Origin: JBGPQJ01 sp963709295
GTDB lineage: Bacteria; Chloroflexota; Anaerolineae; Anaerolineales; Villigracilaceae
DNA length: 64,000 nucleotides
NCBI GenBank assembly: GCA_963709295.1
Contig: CAVPVW010000003.1
Location: forward strand, 310,001-374,000
Direction: 5' to 3'
Position numbers and translations under genes: made by a program. The first letter of the stretch is position 1. Each line of letters opens with the position of its first letter. This document shows, one piece after another, positions 8,176 to 16,591 of this stretch. Under the pieces are notes generated by a model that ran no database searches, had not been told where the DNA came from, and saw only the letters and a list, made by a program, of their open reading frames with translations.

Positions 8176-9154
8176 GTGAAAAACCCAACAATCGCTGAAG
8201 CTGCTAAGCTTTATATTAAATCACTGCAAATTTCTCGCAGTGATAATACCAGGGACACTTACGGATTCGCTATGCGGGCTTTTACAGCTATGCTGGTTGA
8301 TAAAGACATCAATCCCGAAACCACTCCTGTTTCCGCACTTGAGGAAGAGGCTGTCAGTTGGTTCTCGGCTGAACTTAAGAAGCTTTCTCCGGCTACTGAA
8401 AAGCTCTATCTGCAGGCGACGGTTGGATTTTACGAGTTTATCGCTGCCGAGAGACTCCACTCCCCCAACCTGCCGCGTTTGAGACTTCTTGTCCGCCAAC
8501 GTGGACGACGCGCGGGTCAGAGGCTGCCACAATTTCCTCGAGACGATATAGAAAAAGTTCTGGAACACGTCCAAGTCATCGCCCCCTCCAGCGATCCGAA
8601 TGAGCAACTGCGCAGCCTGAGAGACGCGGCCTTTTTGTTGAACTCTTGCAGATACCGGACTCCGTGTCCACGAGGCATGCAAACTTCGTCGAGGCGATAT
8701 CGACTGGAATGAAGGACGCGCGGTGATCATCGGCAAAGGTGACAAGCAGGCCGTCGTACGCTTTTCCACCCGATCGCTTTCCGCTTTGAAGGCCTACTTG
8801 GCAACCAGGGCTTCACTGGATGGTGCTTCCGGTAAGCCGCTGGCATCTCTTCCGCTTTTTGCGCGTCACGATAAGGGTGCAGGGCAAAAGATCAAACCGA
8901 TCACAACTGCCACCGGGCGCAATATCGTGGACGAGCGAGTGAAGCAGGCACTGGGCGATTCGGCGGAAGGCAAAATCACGCCGCACTCGTTTCGACATTA
9001 TTTCGTCACAACCATCCTTCGCGCGTCGGGAAATTTAAAACTCGCCCAGGAACTAGCCCGGCACTCAAATATTGCCGTCACGCAACGATATGCTCACATT
9101 TCCAATGACGAGCTTGACAAGGGGTACCATGAAATTTTCGAAGATTCAAAATAG
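8176..9154 (+). CDS. Tyrosine recombinase/integrase (copy B), one frameshift
   Basis: Second recombinase, paralogous to copy A across its whole length: RLPQFPRDDIEKV, LADTGLRVHEACKLRRGDIDWNE, IGKGDKQAVVRFS, HSFRHYF and LARHSNIAVTQRYAHI are all recognisable. The first frame ends at 8712, but family sequence continues in another frame from about 8640. Removing one base in ttgaactctt (about 8638-8643) restores LRDAAFLLTLADTGL and a 325-residue protein. Arg, Lys, His, Arg, His and Tyr are all present in the repaired reading. It follows the GIY-YIG gene by 9 bp, so the three form one operon. The start used here is a GTG; a consensus error explains the break more simply than decay. Confidence 0.8.
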
Positions 9155-9187
9155 CATTAGCACCTGGTGGTCATACATGAGGTGTTT

Positions 9188-10567
9188 GTGAATATCTTTA
9201 CAAGAGTGGTCGATTTTTATAGCGACCGGGAATATTTCCGGCTGTTGGTGAAAATCGCCATACCCATTGCCCTGCAAAACGCTGTCTCAGCCTCTTTGAA
9301 CATGGTGGGCAGCTTGATGATCGGGCAAAAAGGTGAGGTCGCGGTTGCATCCGTCGGTTTGGCGGGACAAGTTTTTTTTCTCCTCAATCTGCTGCTTTTT
9401 GGCATCGGTTCAGGAGCTGCAATGTTCACAGCTCAATTATGGGGGAAGCGGGATGTGCCCGAAATCCGGCGAGTATTGGCTCTTGCGCTAATTCTAAGCC
9501 TTGTTGCGGCGTGCGTTTTTTTCGTTCTCTCGACATATTTTCCTGAGTTTGTCCTGGGTATTTATTCAACAGATCCAGAAGTTATCTTGGAAGGCAGCCG
9601 TTACCTGTCAATTTTCGCCTGGAGTTTCTTCTTTTTCGCAGTGACTTTCTCTTATGCATTAACTCTTCGATCCATCGGCGAGGTCAAGGCGCCGGTGATC
9701 ATCAGCATCGCTGCATTAACGCTTAATGTCGTTCTGACCTATGGCTTTGTGTTCGGAACCCTAGGCCTGCCAGAAATGGGTGTTCCAGGCGCTGCCGTGG
9801 CATTGGTGATTGCACGGGCTGTAGAATGTTTTGCGATCGTCGGTTATACCTATCTCGCAAAATCACCGGCGGCTGCAACAATTCATGACTTTTTACGTGT
9901 GGATTTCCATTTTATCGGGAAAGTAATGGTACCTGTCCTCCCGATTATTGCCAATGAGTTTCTTTGGTCCATGGGGATCACCACGTATTATGTGATTTAT
10001 GCACGCATGGGCACGGATTCCATTGCTGCCATGAATATTGTGAGCACCATAGATCAGCTTGCACTGGTTATTTTATTTGGTTTGACCAGTGCCACATCAG
10101 TCATCGTTGGCAACCAAATTGGAGCGGGAAATCTCGAAAAGGCGTATTTGTATGGAGGCCGTTCTTTAGGTTTGGGTGCAGGGATTGGTGTGTTAATTGG
10201 GATCCTGGTCGTCATTCTTTCTCCTGCCATCCTTTCCCTTTATAAAGTCAGTCCCGAGGTGATCGAATTGGCACAAAAAACGTTGATCGTCGCTAGCTGC
10301 TTTATCTGGCTCAGGGCAATGAATGCAATCAACATCGTCGGAAATTTACGGGCTGGCGGAGATACCACCTATTCACTAGTATTGGACGGCTTGATTATCT
10401 GGGTTTTAGGTGTGCCAATGGCTTATTTCGCTGCGTTCGTCCTGGGCTTACCCGTTTATCTGGTTTACTTGTTTGTGATGTCTGAAGAGTTGGCGAAATG
10501 GATATTGGGCCTTGGTCGATTTGTATCGCGGAAATGGATACATAACTTGACCGTGGTTGTTAGTTAA
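9188..10567 (+). CDS. MATE family multidrug/Na+ antiporter
   Basis: About 459 residues with twelve hydrophobic segments in two homologous halves, as in MatE/NorM/DinF-type drug efflux proteins of the inner membrane. Typical stretches are PIALQNAVSASLNMVGSLMIG in helix 1 and NEFLWSMGITTYYVIYARMG in the second half. The GTG at 9188 is preferred because GAGG lies six bases before it; an earlier GTG at 9167 has no SD. It begins VNIFTRVV, strikingly like the leader peptide at 10864. It lies downstream of the recombinase module and upstream of an ABC drug exporter pair. Substrate unknown. Confidence 0.9.
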   Translation: MNIFTRVVDFYSDREYFRLLVKIAIPIALQNAVSASLNMVGSLMIGQKGEVAVASVGLAGQVFFLLNLLLFGIGSGAAMFTAQLWGKRDVPEIRRVLALALILSLVAACVFFVLSTYFPEFVLGIYSTDPEVILEGSRYLSIFAWSFFFFAVTFSYALTLRSIGEVKAPVIISIAALTLNVVLTYGFVFGTLGLPEMGVPGAAVALVIARAVECFAIVGYTYLAKSPAAATIHDFLRVDFHFIGKVMVPVLPIIANEFLWSMGITTYYVIYARMGTDSIAAMNIVSTIDQLALVILFGLTSATSVIVGNQIGAGNLEKAYLYGGRSLGLGAGIGVLIGILVVILSPAILSLYKVSPEVIELAQKTLIVASCFIWLRAMNAINIVGNLRAGGDTTYSLVLDGLIIWVLGVPMAYFAAFVLGLPVYLVYLFVMSEELAKWILGLGRFVSRKWIHNLTVVVS

Positions 10568-10601
10568 TTGAATTATTTTACTCGTTAACTATGTAATACA
10601 A

Positions 10602-10613
10602 TGGCTACGCGAA
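10602..10613 (+). repeat. Intergenic repeat TGGCTACGCGAA, copy 2
   Basis: Shares 13 bases (ATGGCTACGCGAA) with the reverse-strand copy at 327-338 and 12 with the copy at 26945. It sits just after the MATE gene, in an AT-rich setting. Between it and the promoter at 10789 I see no gene or clear terminator. Confidence 0.6.
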
Positions 10614-10788
10614 TTTTTAATATCAACACCTTCTCGTAAAGCACTCTTTCACTGGTAAGCGGTTTTGTTCTGGGGTAAAACGCCTGGAACGCGATCAGCG
10701 GAGCTAGTGCCTAGTGAAGGGACGCTTCTCTCAGTACGTGTCCCCCAACCACGCCTGCCGGGCGCTACACTAACATTTACGCTAGTCC

Positions 10789-10817
10789 TTGACAAAATAT
10801 CGACCCCGGTGATAAAC
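10789..10817 (+). promoter_or_regulatory. Promoter of the leader peptide/ABC exporter unit
   Basis: A perfect TTGACA (10789-10794) is followed after 16 bases by GATAAA (10811-10816), an acceptable -10. It would give a leader of about 205 nt before the ABC gene, containing the small ORF and the terminator. Confidence 0.7.
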
Positions 10818-10863
10818 TAGCAACGTTAATAATATTCTAATAATAAGGAGGTTGCGCTTCAAG

Positions 10864-10932
10864 ATGAACATCTTCACCAAAGTTTCTCGAGCCGGTAGTG
10901 AATTAATTACCTTCTTGAAGTGCGCCTATTGA
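10864..10932 (+). CDS. 22-residue leader peptide upstream of the ABC exporter
   Basis: A short ORF with a perfect AAGGAGG (10845-10851) twelve bases before its ATG. It starts MNIFTKVSRAG, ends TFLKCAY and stops at 10930-10932. It lies between a good promoter and an intrinsic terminator and has no other coding neighbour, which is the layout of a regulatory leader peptide. The first six residues resemble the start of the MATE protein at 9188. By analogy to the bmrB leader of bmrCD in Bacillus subtilis, it may sense ribosome-targeting drugs. Translation is not proven. Confidence 0.65.
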   Translation: MNIFTKVSRAGSELITFLKCAY

Positions 10933-10960
10933 TCGTCAGGATCGTTTTTGTTGTCCTTTC

Positions 10961-10992
10961 AACCGCGGCGCACCTCGCCCGCGGTTTTTTTT
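10961..10992 (+). terminator. Intrinsic terminator in the ABC exporter leader
   Basis: An 8-bp stem AACCGCGG/CCGCGGTT with a 10-base loop is followed by eight T residues. It lies 28 bp past the leader ORF stop and 41 bp before the ABC gene. No complete gene precedes it in the transcript, so it acts as an attenuator and not as a gene-end terminator. Confidence 0.85.
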
Positions 10993-11032
10993 ATTCGCGC
11001 AACATAAGCATTGGGTAGAAAAGAGTATTTTT

Positions 11033-12877
11033 ATGGCCGCCATCGAACCAACTCAACAAGTCACCTACTTCGACTTCCGCAAAGCCCTATCCCCGAACAA
11101 GCTGAAGGGAATCTGGCGGATGATGACGGGGTACAAACTTGCTTACGCAGGGGCAACCGCCGCCCTCGCCATCTCGGCGCTCGCCAGGACCTCCACGTAC
11201 CTGCTCTTGGGGTATTTCACCGACAAGATTCTGGCCGCCGGTATGATTGATCCTGCCGGGATTTTTACCAACAGGCTCTTGCTGGTTGCGGTTGGATTCG
11301 TTCTTCTTGCCGCGGTGGAAGGATTGTTCAGCTACATCTCAGGCCGTCTGGCTGCTTTTACCGCTGAAGGGATCACCCGCCGGCTAAGAAACTACCTCTT
11401 CGATCACCTGCAGAGGCTAACCTTTACGTACCATGCAAAGACGCCCACCGGCGACCAGATCGAGCGGGTCACATCTGACGTCGACGCCCTGCGCCGGTTC
11501 TACAGCGAACAAGCCATCGGTGTCGGCCGTATCGTTCTATTATTCCTGATAAATTTCCTGGCAATCTTCATGCTGAATTCGACTTTGGCCTGGGCGTCAG
11601 TGGTTGTCATACCGTTCATCCTGGTTGTATCACTCTGGTTCTTTAAAAAGGTCACCACAGCTTACGAAAAATATCAGGAGCAAGAGGCCACGCTTTCGAC
11701 AACGCTGCAGGAAAACCTGACGGGCGTTCGGGTGGTCAAAGCCTTTGCGAGACAGGATTTTGAGAAGAACAAATTCGAGAAGGATAACTTCGAGAAGTTT
11801 CTGCGAGGAAAAAAACTTCTTTACATGCATTCGCTCTTCTGGCCGCTATCCGACATCGTTCTTGGTTTCCAAATGCTCGCCGGCTATTTGCTCGGTGCCA
11901 CGATGGCTATCAATGGCGTGATCACGGTAGGAACCTATGTGACCTACACGGGTCTTGTCGTCTGGCTCATCTGGCCAATACGAAACCTGGGGCGGCTGAT
12001 CGTCTCAACGTCCACGGGCATGGTGTCTTATGGCCGCATCATGGACATTGTCAAGCAGGATCGCGAGCCGTTGACCGACGGCACAATCGCCCCGAGCGAA
12101 AGCCCCAAAGGCGATGTGGCTTTTGAAAAAGTCAGCTTCTCCTATAACGGCGATGAATCGCAAGTGTTGAAAAGTGTTTCGTTTCACGTTCTTCCCGGAC
12201 AGTCGCTGGCATTGCTCGGCTCAACAGGATCCGGAAAAACCTCGCTGGTAAATTTACTGCCTCGCTTTTACGACTATACCGAGGGGCGAATTCTGCTCGA
12301 TGGAAACGATCTCAAGGATTACTCCCGGGAATACCTGCGACAACACATCGGGATCGTGGAGCAGGAACCCTTCCTGTTCAGCCGGTCCATCCGTGAAAAC
12401 ATTACGTACGGGGTCGGGAGGCATGTGCCAATGGACGAAGTTGAAAAAGCCGCCAAGGCAGCCGCGATCCACGATGTGATCATGGAGTTTCCGGATAAGT
12501 ACGATACTCTCGTCGGCGAAAAAGGAGTGACGCTTTCCGGTGGGCAGAAACAGCGCGTGACCATTGCCCGCACGCTTCTCAAGAATCCGCGCATCCTCAT
12601 TCTGGACGATTCGACCTCTTCAGTTGATACGGAGACTGAGGCGGAGATCCGCAAAGCGCTGAACAACTTGATGGAGAACCGCACAACGTTCATCATTGCG
12701 CACCGGATTCAATCGGTTATGAACGCCGACACGATAGTTGTCCTCGACAAGGGCGAGATCGTTGAAATTGGCAAGCACGAGGAGCTAGTTGCCGGCAGCG
12801 GGATGTACCGCAAGATCTACGATATCCAAACCCGGATCGAAGAAGAGCTCGAGCAGGAAATTGCTGCAGCAAAGTAA
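11033..12877 (+). CDS. ABC exporter half-transporter A (degenerate-site subunit of a heterodimer)
   Basis: A 614-residue membrane domain plus ATPase (type IV exporter). Six membrane helices span about residues 35-330. The ATPase has Walker A GSTGSGKTS (about residue 393), the Q-loop VEQEPFLFS, a canonical signature LSGGQKQR and H-loop IAHRI. Walker B is ILILDDSTS, with Asp where the catalytic Glu is expected. This Asp is the mark of the degenerate-site subunit in heterodimeric drug exporters such as BmrC or TM287. The partner gene follows after 44 bp. A leader peptide and attenuator lie upstream. Likely role: efflux of drugs or other amphiphiles from the inner membrane. Confidence 0.93.
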   Translation: MAAIEPTQQVTYFDFRKALSPNKLKGIWRMMTGYKLAYAGATAALAISALARTSTYLLLGYFTDKILAAGMIDPAGIFTNRLLLVAVGFVLLAAVEGLFSYISGRLAAFTAEGITRRLRNYLFDHLQRLTFTYHAKTPTGDQIERVTSDVDALRRFYSEQAIGVGRIVLLFLINFLAIFMLNSTLAWASVVVIPFILVVSLWFFKKVTTAYEKYQEQEATLSTTLQENLTGVRVVKAFARQDFEKNKFEKDNFEKFLRGKKLLYMHSLFWPLSDIVLGFQMLAGYLLGATMAINGVITVGTYVTYTGLVVWLIWPIRNLGRLIVSTSTGMVSYGRIMDIVKQDREPLTDGTIAPSESPKGDVAFEKVSFSYNGDESQVLKSVSFHVLPGQSLALLGSTGSGKTSLVNLLPRFYDYTEGRILLDGNDLKDYSREYLRQHIGIVEQEPFLFSRSIRENITYGVGRHVPMDEVEKAAKAAAIHDVIMEFPDKYDTLVGEKGVTLSGGQKQRVTIARTLLKNPRILILDDSTSSVDTETEAEIRKALNNLMENRTTFIIAHRIQSVMNADTIVVLDKGEIVEIGKHEELVAGSGMYRKIYDIQTRIEEELEQEIAAAK

Positions 12878-12921
12878 GCTTATTTTCGCGATGAAAAACC
12901 ATTGCGAAATGGAGATCAGTC

Positions 12922-14758
12922 ATGTCTGACGAATTAATCGAAATTGAAGAAGAAGAATATACGAGTCAGCTCACCACACCGGTCCTGAAGCGGATTCTCG
13001 CGCTTCTCCGACCACACAAGAACTGGGTGATCGGATTCTTGATCATGATCGCACTTACCTCGGTGACCGATGCGTACTTCACCTATCTCAATAAGCAGAT
13101 CATAGATACAGCCATCGTGCCGGGTGACAAGTCCGCTCTCGTGCCGATAGCGATTGTTTATGGTGCGTTAATCTGCTTTCAGGCGATATTTGTATTTTCA
13201 TTCATTTACCTGGCAGGGATACTTAGGCGAACGGGTGCAATATGACCTGCGCAAGATGATGTTTCACCATCTGCAGGATCTGTCGCTGTCGTATTATGCA
13301 CAAACCGCCGTCGGTCGTTTAATGGCGCGTGTAACATCCGATTCGGGACGAGTGGCTGACCTGTTGACATGGGGAATGGTCGACACAACCTGGGCGGTGA
13401 TGAACATCACCACGTCAGCCATCTTCATGCTGATCATCAACTGGAAACTGGCGATCATTGTCCTGCTCGCCATCCCTGTATTGGTGGTAATCGCCGTGCA
13501 ATTCCGTAAACGCATCCTCGTGGAATTCCGGGCATCACGCCGGGCAAACTCGAAGATCACAGGGGCGTACAATGAAAACATCCAGGGTGTGCGCGTCGTC
13601 AAGGCACTTCAGCGGGAGGACGAGAACCTCAAAGAATTTCAGGTCCTTACCAACAATATGTATGGAGCGTCTTACCGTGCGGCCTGGTTGTCAGCACTTT
13701 TCCTTCCAACCGTGCAGATCGTTTCGTCAATTGCCCTGGGCATCATCGTTTACTACGGAGGGCTCCAAATCACAGAAGGGTTGATGACCATCGGCGGTAT
13801 CCAAGCCTTCGTCGCCTACGTCACCTTCATGATGTGGCCAATTCAAGACCTGGCCAGGGTCTATGCTGAAATGCAGCATTCCATCGCATCGGCCGAGCGG
13901 ATATTCAAGCTTGTGGACACAGCACCAGAAGTCAGCAACAAACCTGATGCATTGCCCGCTGAAACGCTGCTTGGAAATATAGAGTTTGACCACGTTGATT
14001 TCTTCTATGCAGACGATCCGGAGCATCCCGTGCTGACAGATTTCACACTCACGGTCGAGCCGGGCGAGACTATCGCGCTGGTTGGCCCGACAGGCGGAGG
14101 CAAATCCACGATCGTGAACCTGCTGTGCCGGTTCTACGAACCTCGCAAGGGACAGATTAGGATCGGCGGGAAGGATTACACCGATTTTTCCCTTCAATCC
14201 ATCCATTCGAGATTGGGGATCGTGCTTCAGACCCCACACCTGTTCTCAGGCAACATTAGAGAGAACATTCGCTACGGCCGCCTAGGGGCCACAAACCAGG
14301 AGATCGAAGATGCATCGAGGCTGTCTGGTGCCCACGATTTTATTATGACATTTGACAAGGGTTATGAAACCCAGGTTGGCGAAGGCGGGAACATGCTCTC
14401 GGTCGGGCAGAAGCAGTTGATCAGTCTCGCCCGCGCGGTGTTGGCGAAGCCTGAAATCTTCATCATGGACGAGGCGACATCCTCGGTGGACACTCTCACT
14501 GAAGCCTTGATCCAGAAAGGGATGGAAAACTTGATGAAGGGGCGAACTTCTTTTGTCATCGCCCATCGCTTGTCGACCATCCGCCGAGCCAACCGGATCG
14601 TGGTCATCGAGAAAGGCCGTATCGCGGAAATGGGGACACATGCCCAACTTCTGCGCCAACGAGGCCACTATTACAGCCTCTATACTCAGCAGTTCAAATA
14701 TGAACGCGAAGTGCAGTATGGCGCTCCGTTGCCGGCGGTAATCCCAACAATTAAATAA
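12922..14758 (+). CDS. ABC exporter half-transporter B (catalytic Walker B), one frameshift
   Basis: Partner of the gene at 11033. It starts after a GGAGATCAGTC ribosome site with an acidic N-terminus (MSDELIEIEEEEY). The frame breaks at 13216-13218, where ggg in ggcagggatac should probably be gg; repair gives FIYLAGYLGERVQYDLRK and 611 residues. Walker A is GPTGGGKST and Walker B IFIMDEATS has the catalytic Glu, but the signature is LSVGQ, not LSGGQ. Thus the Asp Walker B of subunit A and the altered signature of subunit B fall in the same nucleotide site. This is exactly the asymmetry expected of a heterodimeric exporter. The gene ends at a strong terminator. Confidence 0.9.
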
Positions 14759-14770
14759 ACGGATAGATTC

Positions 14771-14806
14771 AAAAAAGACCGCCAGTGGGAACTGGCGGTC
14801 TTTTTT
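14771..14806. terminator. Bidirectional intrinsic terminator
   Basis: A 16-bp perfect stem AAAAAAGACCGCCAGT/ACTGGCGGTCTTTTTT with the tetraloop GGGA. It lies between the convergent ABC exporter gene and the RNA methyltransferase gene and serves both strands. Confidence 0.95.
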
Positions 14807-14821
14807 GATACAGCAAGAAGT

Positions 14822-15598
14822 TTAACGAGCGCTTCGCTGGCGGACGGCTTCATAAGCAATTATCGCGACGGAAGCCGCAACGTTCAAAGAGTTCACTTTC
14901 CCCTTCATCGGTATCAATGCTTTTTCGTCTGCATGAGATAACCAGAATTCGCTCAACCCCTCATCTTCGGTTCCCACAGCGATCGCGGTTGATTCACATA
15001 GATCGATGTCTGTAAATACCCTGTCAGCACCTGGTGTTGCGGCGAGAATCTTGATTTTATTTTGGCGCAGCCAATCGAGTGCCTGCATATTGGAGACTTG
15101 GACTACAGGCACTGTGAACACGGTACCTCGGCTGGCACGGACGACATTCGGATTGAACAGGTCGACCCGGGGATCGCATACCAACAGCGCATTCGCGCCA
15201 GCAGCATCCGCTGTTCGTAGAATGGCACCAAGATTGCCAGGTTTTTCTACAGCTTCAGCAACGACAATCAATGGAATAGTCGGCAACACTAGTCCATCAA
15301 GGGTATGGTGCGGAATGGGAAAAACAGCCAACCAACCATCAGGATTATCGCGGTAAGAGATCTTGGCGAACACCTGAGGACTTACCGTGATACATTCAAT
15401 ATTTGAATAATCCAAATTTCTTCCACCCGCAACATCAGGTGATGTGTAGATTGTCTGCGGCGACAAGCCAGATTGCAGGGCAGTCTCAATTTCATAGACG
15501 CCTTCAACGAGCATCAAACCTTCCTCTTCGCGAGCGCGTCGCTCTCGGAGCTTAACAAGCTGCTTAATTCGCGGATTTTGAAGACTCGTGATATCCAT
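14822..15598 (-). CDS. TrmH/SpoU-family RNA 2'-O-methyltransferase
   Basis: A 258-residue SPOUT methyltransferase that transfers a methyl from SAM to a ribose 2'-OH of rRNA or tRNA. The N-terminal substrate-binding domain starts ITSLQNPRIKQLVKLRERRAREEEG, as in RlmB/TsnR-like proteins. The knotted domain has EKPGNLGAILRTADAAGA (motif 1), IAVGTEDEGLS (motif 2) and IPMKGKVNSLNVAASVAI (motif 3). It is the last gene of the peptide ABC transporter strand, 2 bp after the repaired dppF stop, so it may be co-transcribed. The exact RNA target is unknown. A self-resistance role as in TsnR is possible but unsupported. Confidence 0.9.
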   Translation of the reverse strand: MDITSLQNPRIKQLVKLRERRAREEEGLMLVEGVYEIETALQSGLSPQTIYTSPDVAGGRNLDYSNIECITVSPQVFAKISYRDNPDGWLAVFPIPHHTLDGLVLPTIPLIVVAEAVEKPGNLGAILRTADAAGANALLVCDPRVDLFNPNVVRASRGTVFTVPVVQVSNMQALDWLRQNKIKILAATPGADRVFTDIDLCESTAIAVGTEDEGLSEFWLSHADEKALIPMKGKVNSLNVAASVAIIAYEAVRQRSAR

Positions 15599-15600
15599 GG

Positions 15601-16591
15601 CTACTTAGCCTTTGCCATCAAGCAAGCAGCGGTATGCCCAGGCATAACCTCCACCAGCGGAGGATCGATTGTTTTGCATTGTTCAACAAGCGACAGGACA
15701 TCTCGGATGAAAACGACAGCCAGTTGGAATATCAATCGGGTTGGGCGTCTCGCCTTTTAGAATTATCCTTTGCTTGCGCAACCGAGGATTGGGTACAGGA
15801 ATGACAGAGAGAAGCGACTTCGTATAAGGGTGAACTGCAGTTGTCAGCACTTCTCGCGCCTGACCAAGTTCCACTATCCGACCCAGATACATGACAGCGA
15901 TTCGATCGGCAAAATGACCAACGGTGCCCAGGTCGTGTGTGATGAAAACCACCGAGATCTGGCGTGATTGGCGAAGCTCATCCAAGAGGTTAATGATCTC
16001 AGCCCGAATGGAGACATCGAGCATGGAAACCGGTTCATCGGCAACCAGCAATTGAGGTTCTAAGACCAAAGCGCTGGCGATCGCCACCCGCTGCCTCTGA
16101 CCACCAGACAATTGATGCGGATAACGATCCATATAGACTTCCGCCGGTTTCAGGCCTGAATCCTCCATAGCTCGAATGGCCATCCGCCGGCGCTCATCCT
16201 TGCCAGTCGCCAATCCATGAACCGACAAAGGCTCTGTGACAATCTCCTCGATCGATTGAGTCGGGTTTAGCGATTCGTAAGGATCCTGGAAAATCATTTG
16301 AATCCGACGGCGGATTTGCTTCAGCCCTGCTTCGTCAAGACCTGCATAATCGATCCCCTCAAAGGAAATACTCCCGCTGCTAGGTCGTTCCAGGCCCATA
16401 AGGGTTAATGCAAGTGTCGACTTTCCGCAGCCGCTTTCACCGACGAGCGCCAGCACTTCGCCGCGAGACAGGCTCAAATTGATGCCGTCAATCGCATGCA
16501 CCAACCTTTCACTTCCGCTGAAAAACAGACCGGGTTTTTCGGCGATGAAGGTCTTTTTTAATGCGGATACCTCGAGAAATGGTATGGTCAT
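15601..16591 (-). CDS. Peptide/oligopeptide ABC transporter ATP-binding protein DppF-like, one frameshift
   Basis: ATPase of a DppBCDF/Opp-type importer. It has Walker A VGESGCGKST, signature LSGGQRQR, Walker B LLVADEPVSMLD, and the C-terminal oligopeptide-transporter region ending GCRFHPRCP. The apparent stop right after CPVAC is caused by an indel near 15690; in the neighbouring frame the family tail SLVEQCKTIDPPLVEVMPGHTAAC continues to a stop at 15601. The repaired protein has 329 residues. The start ATG at 16591 overlaps the repaired stop of the upstream fusion gene (ATGA). The CxxxxxxC-rich tail is normal for DppD/DppF proteins. Confidence 0.85.

Larger units (their letters stand above)
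10845..10992 (+). promoter_or_regulatory. Candidate ribosome-mediated transcription attenuator
   Basis: Four RNA segments can be seen. Segment 1 (10853-10863, between SD and ATG of the leader ORF) can pair over 11 bp with segment 2 (10914-10924, end of the leader ORF), including two G-U pairs. Segment 2 can alternatively pair through GTGCGCC (10920-10926) with GGCGCAC (10967-10973), which overlaps the terminator arm and loop. Segments 3 and 4 form the terminator (10961-10986). A ribosome held near the start codon would cover segment 1, free segment 2 for segment 3 and weaken termination. The folding is inferred from sequence complementarity only. Confidence 0.6.

Noticed and set aside
8630..8650. 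Programmed ribosomal frameshift in recombinase B
   Set aside because: No clear slippery heptamer plus pseudoknot was seen, and many unrelated genes in the window break the same way, so an error is the simpler reading.
6777..9160. 7-bp direct repeats GCATTAG flanking the recombinase module (6777-6783 and 9154-9160), as a target-site duplication
   Set aside because: Seven bases repeat often by chance over 2.4 kb, and tyrosine recombinases do not normally make target duplications. Too weak to call borders.
12922..13245. Separate short membrane protein before the second ABC gene
   Set aside because: It is the N-terminal membrane part of that gene, split by an extra base at 13216-13218.
16509..16587. 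Basic C-terminal tail of the DppC-DppD fusion
   Set aside because: The tail is an out-of-frame reading of the dppF start; the family-like C-terminus ends at 16588 after a one-base correction.
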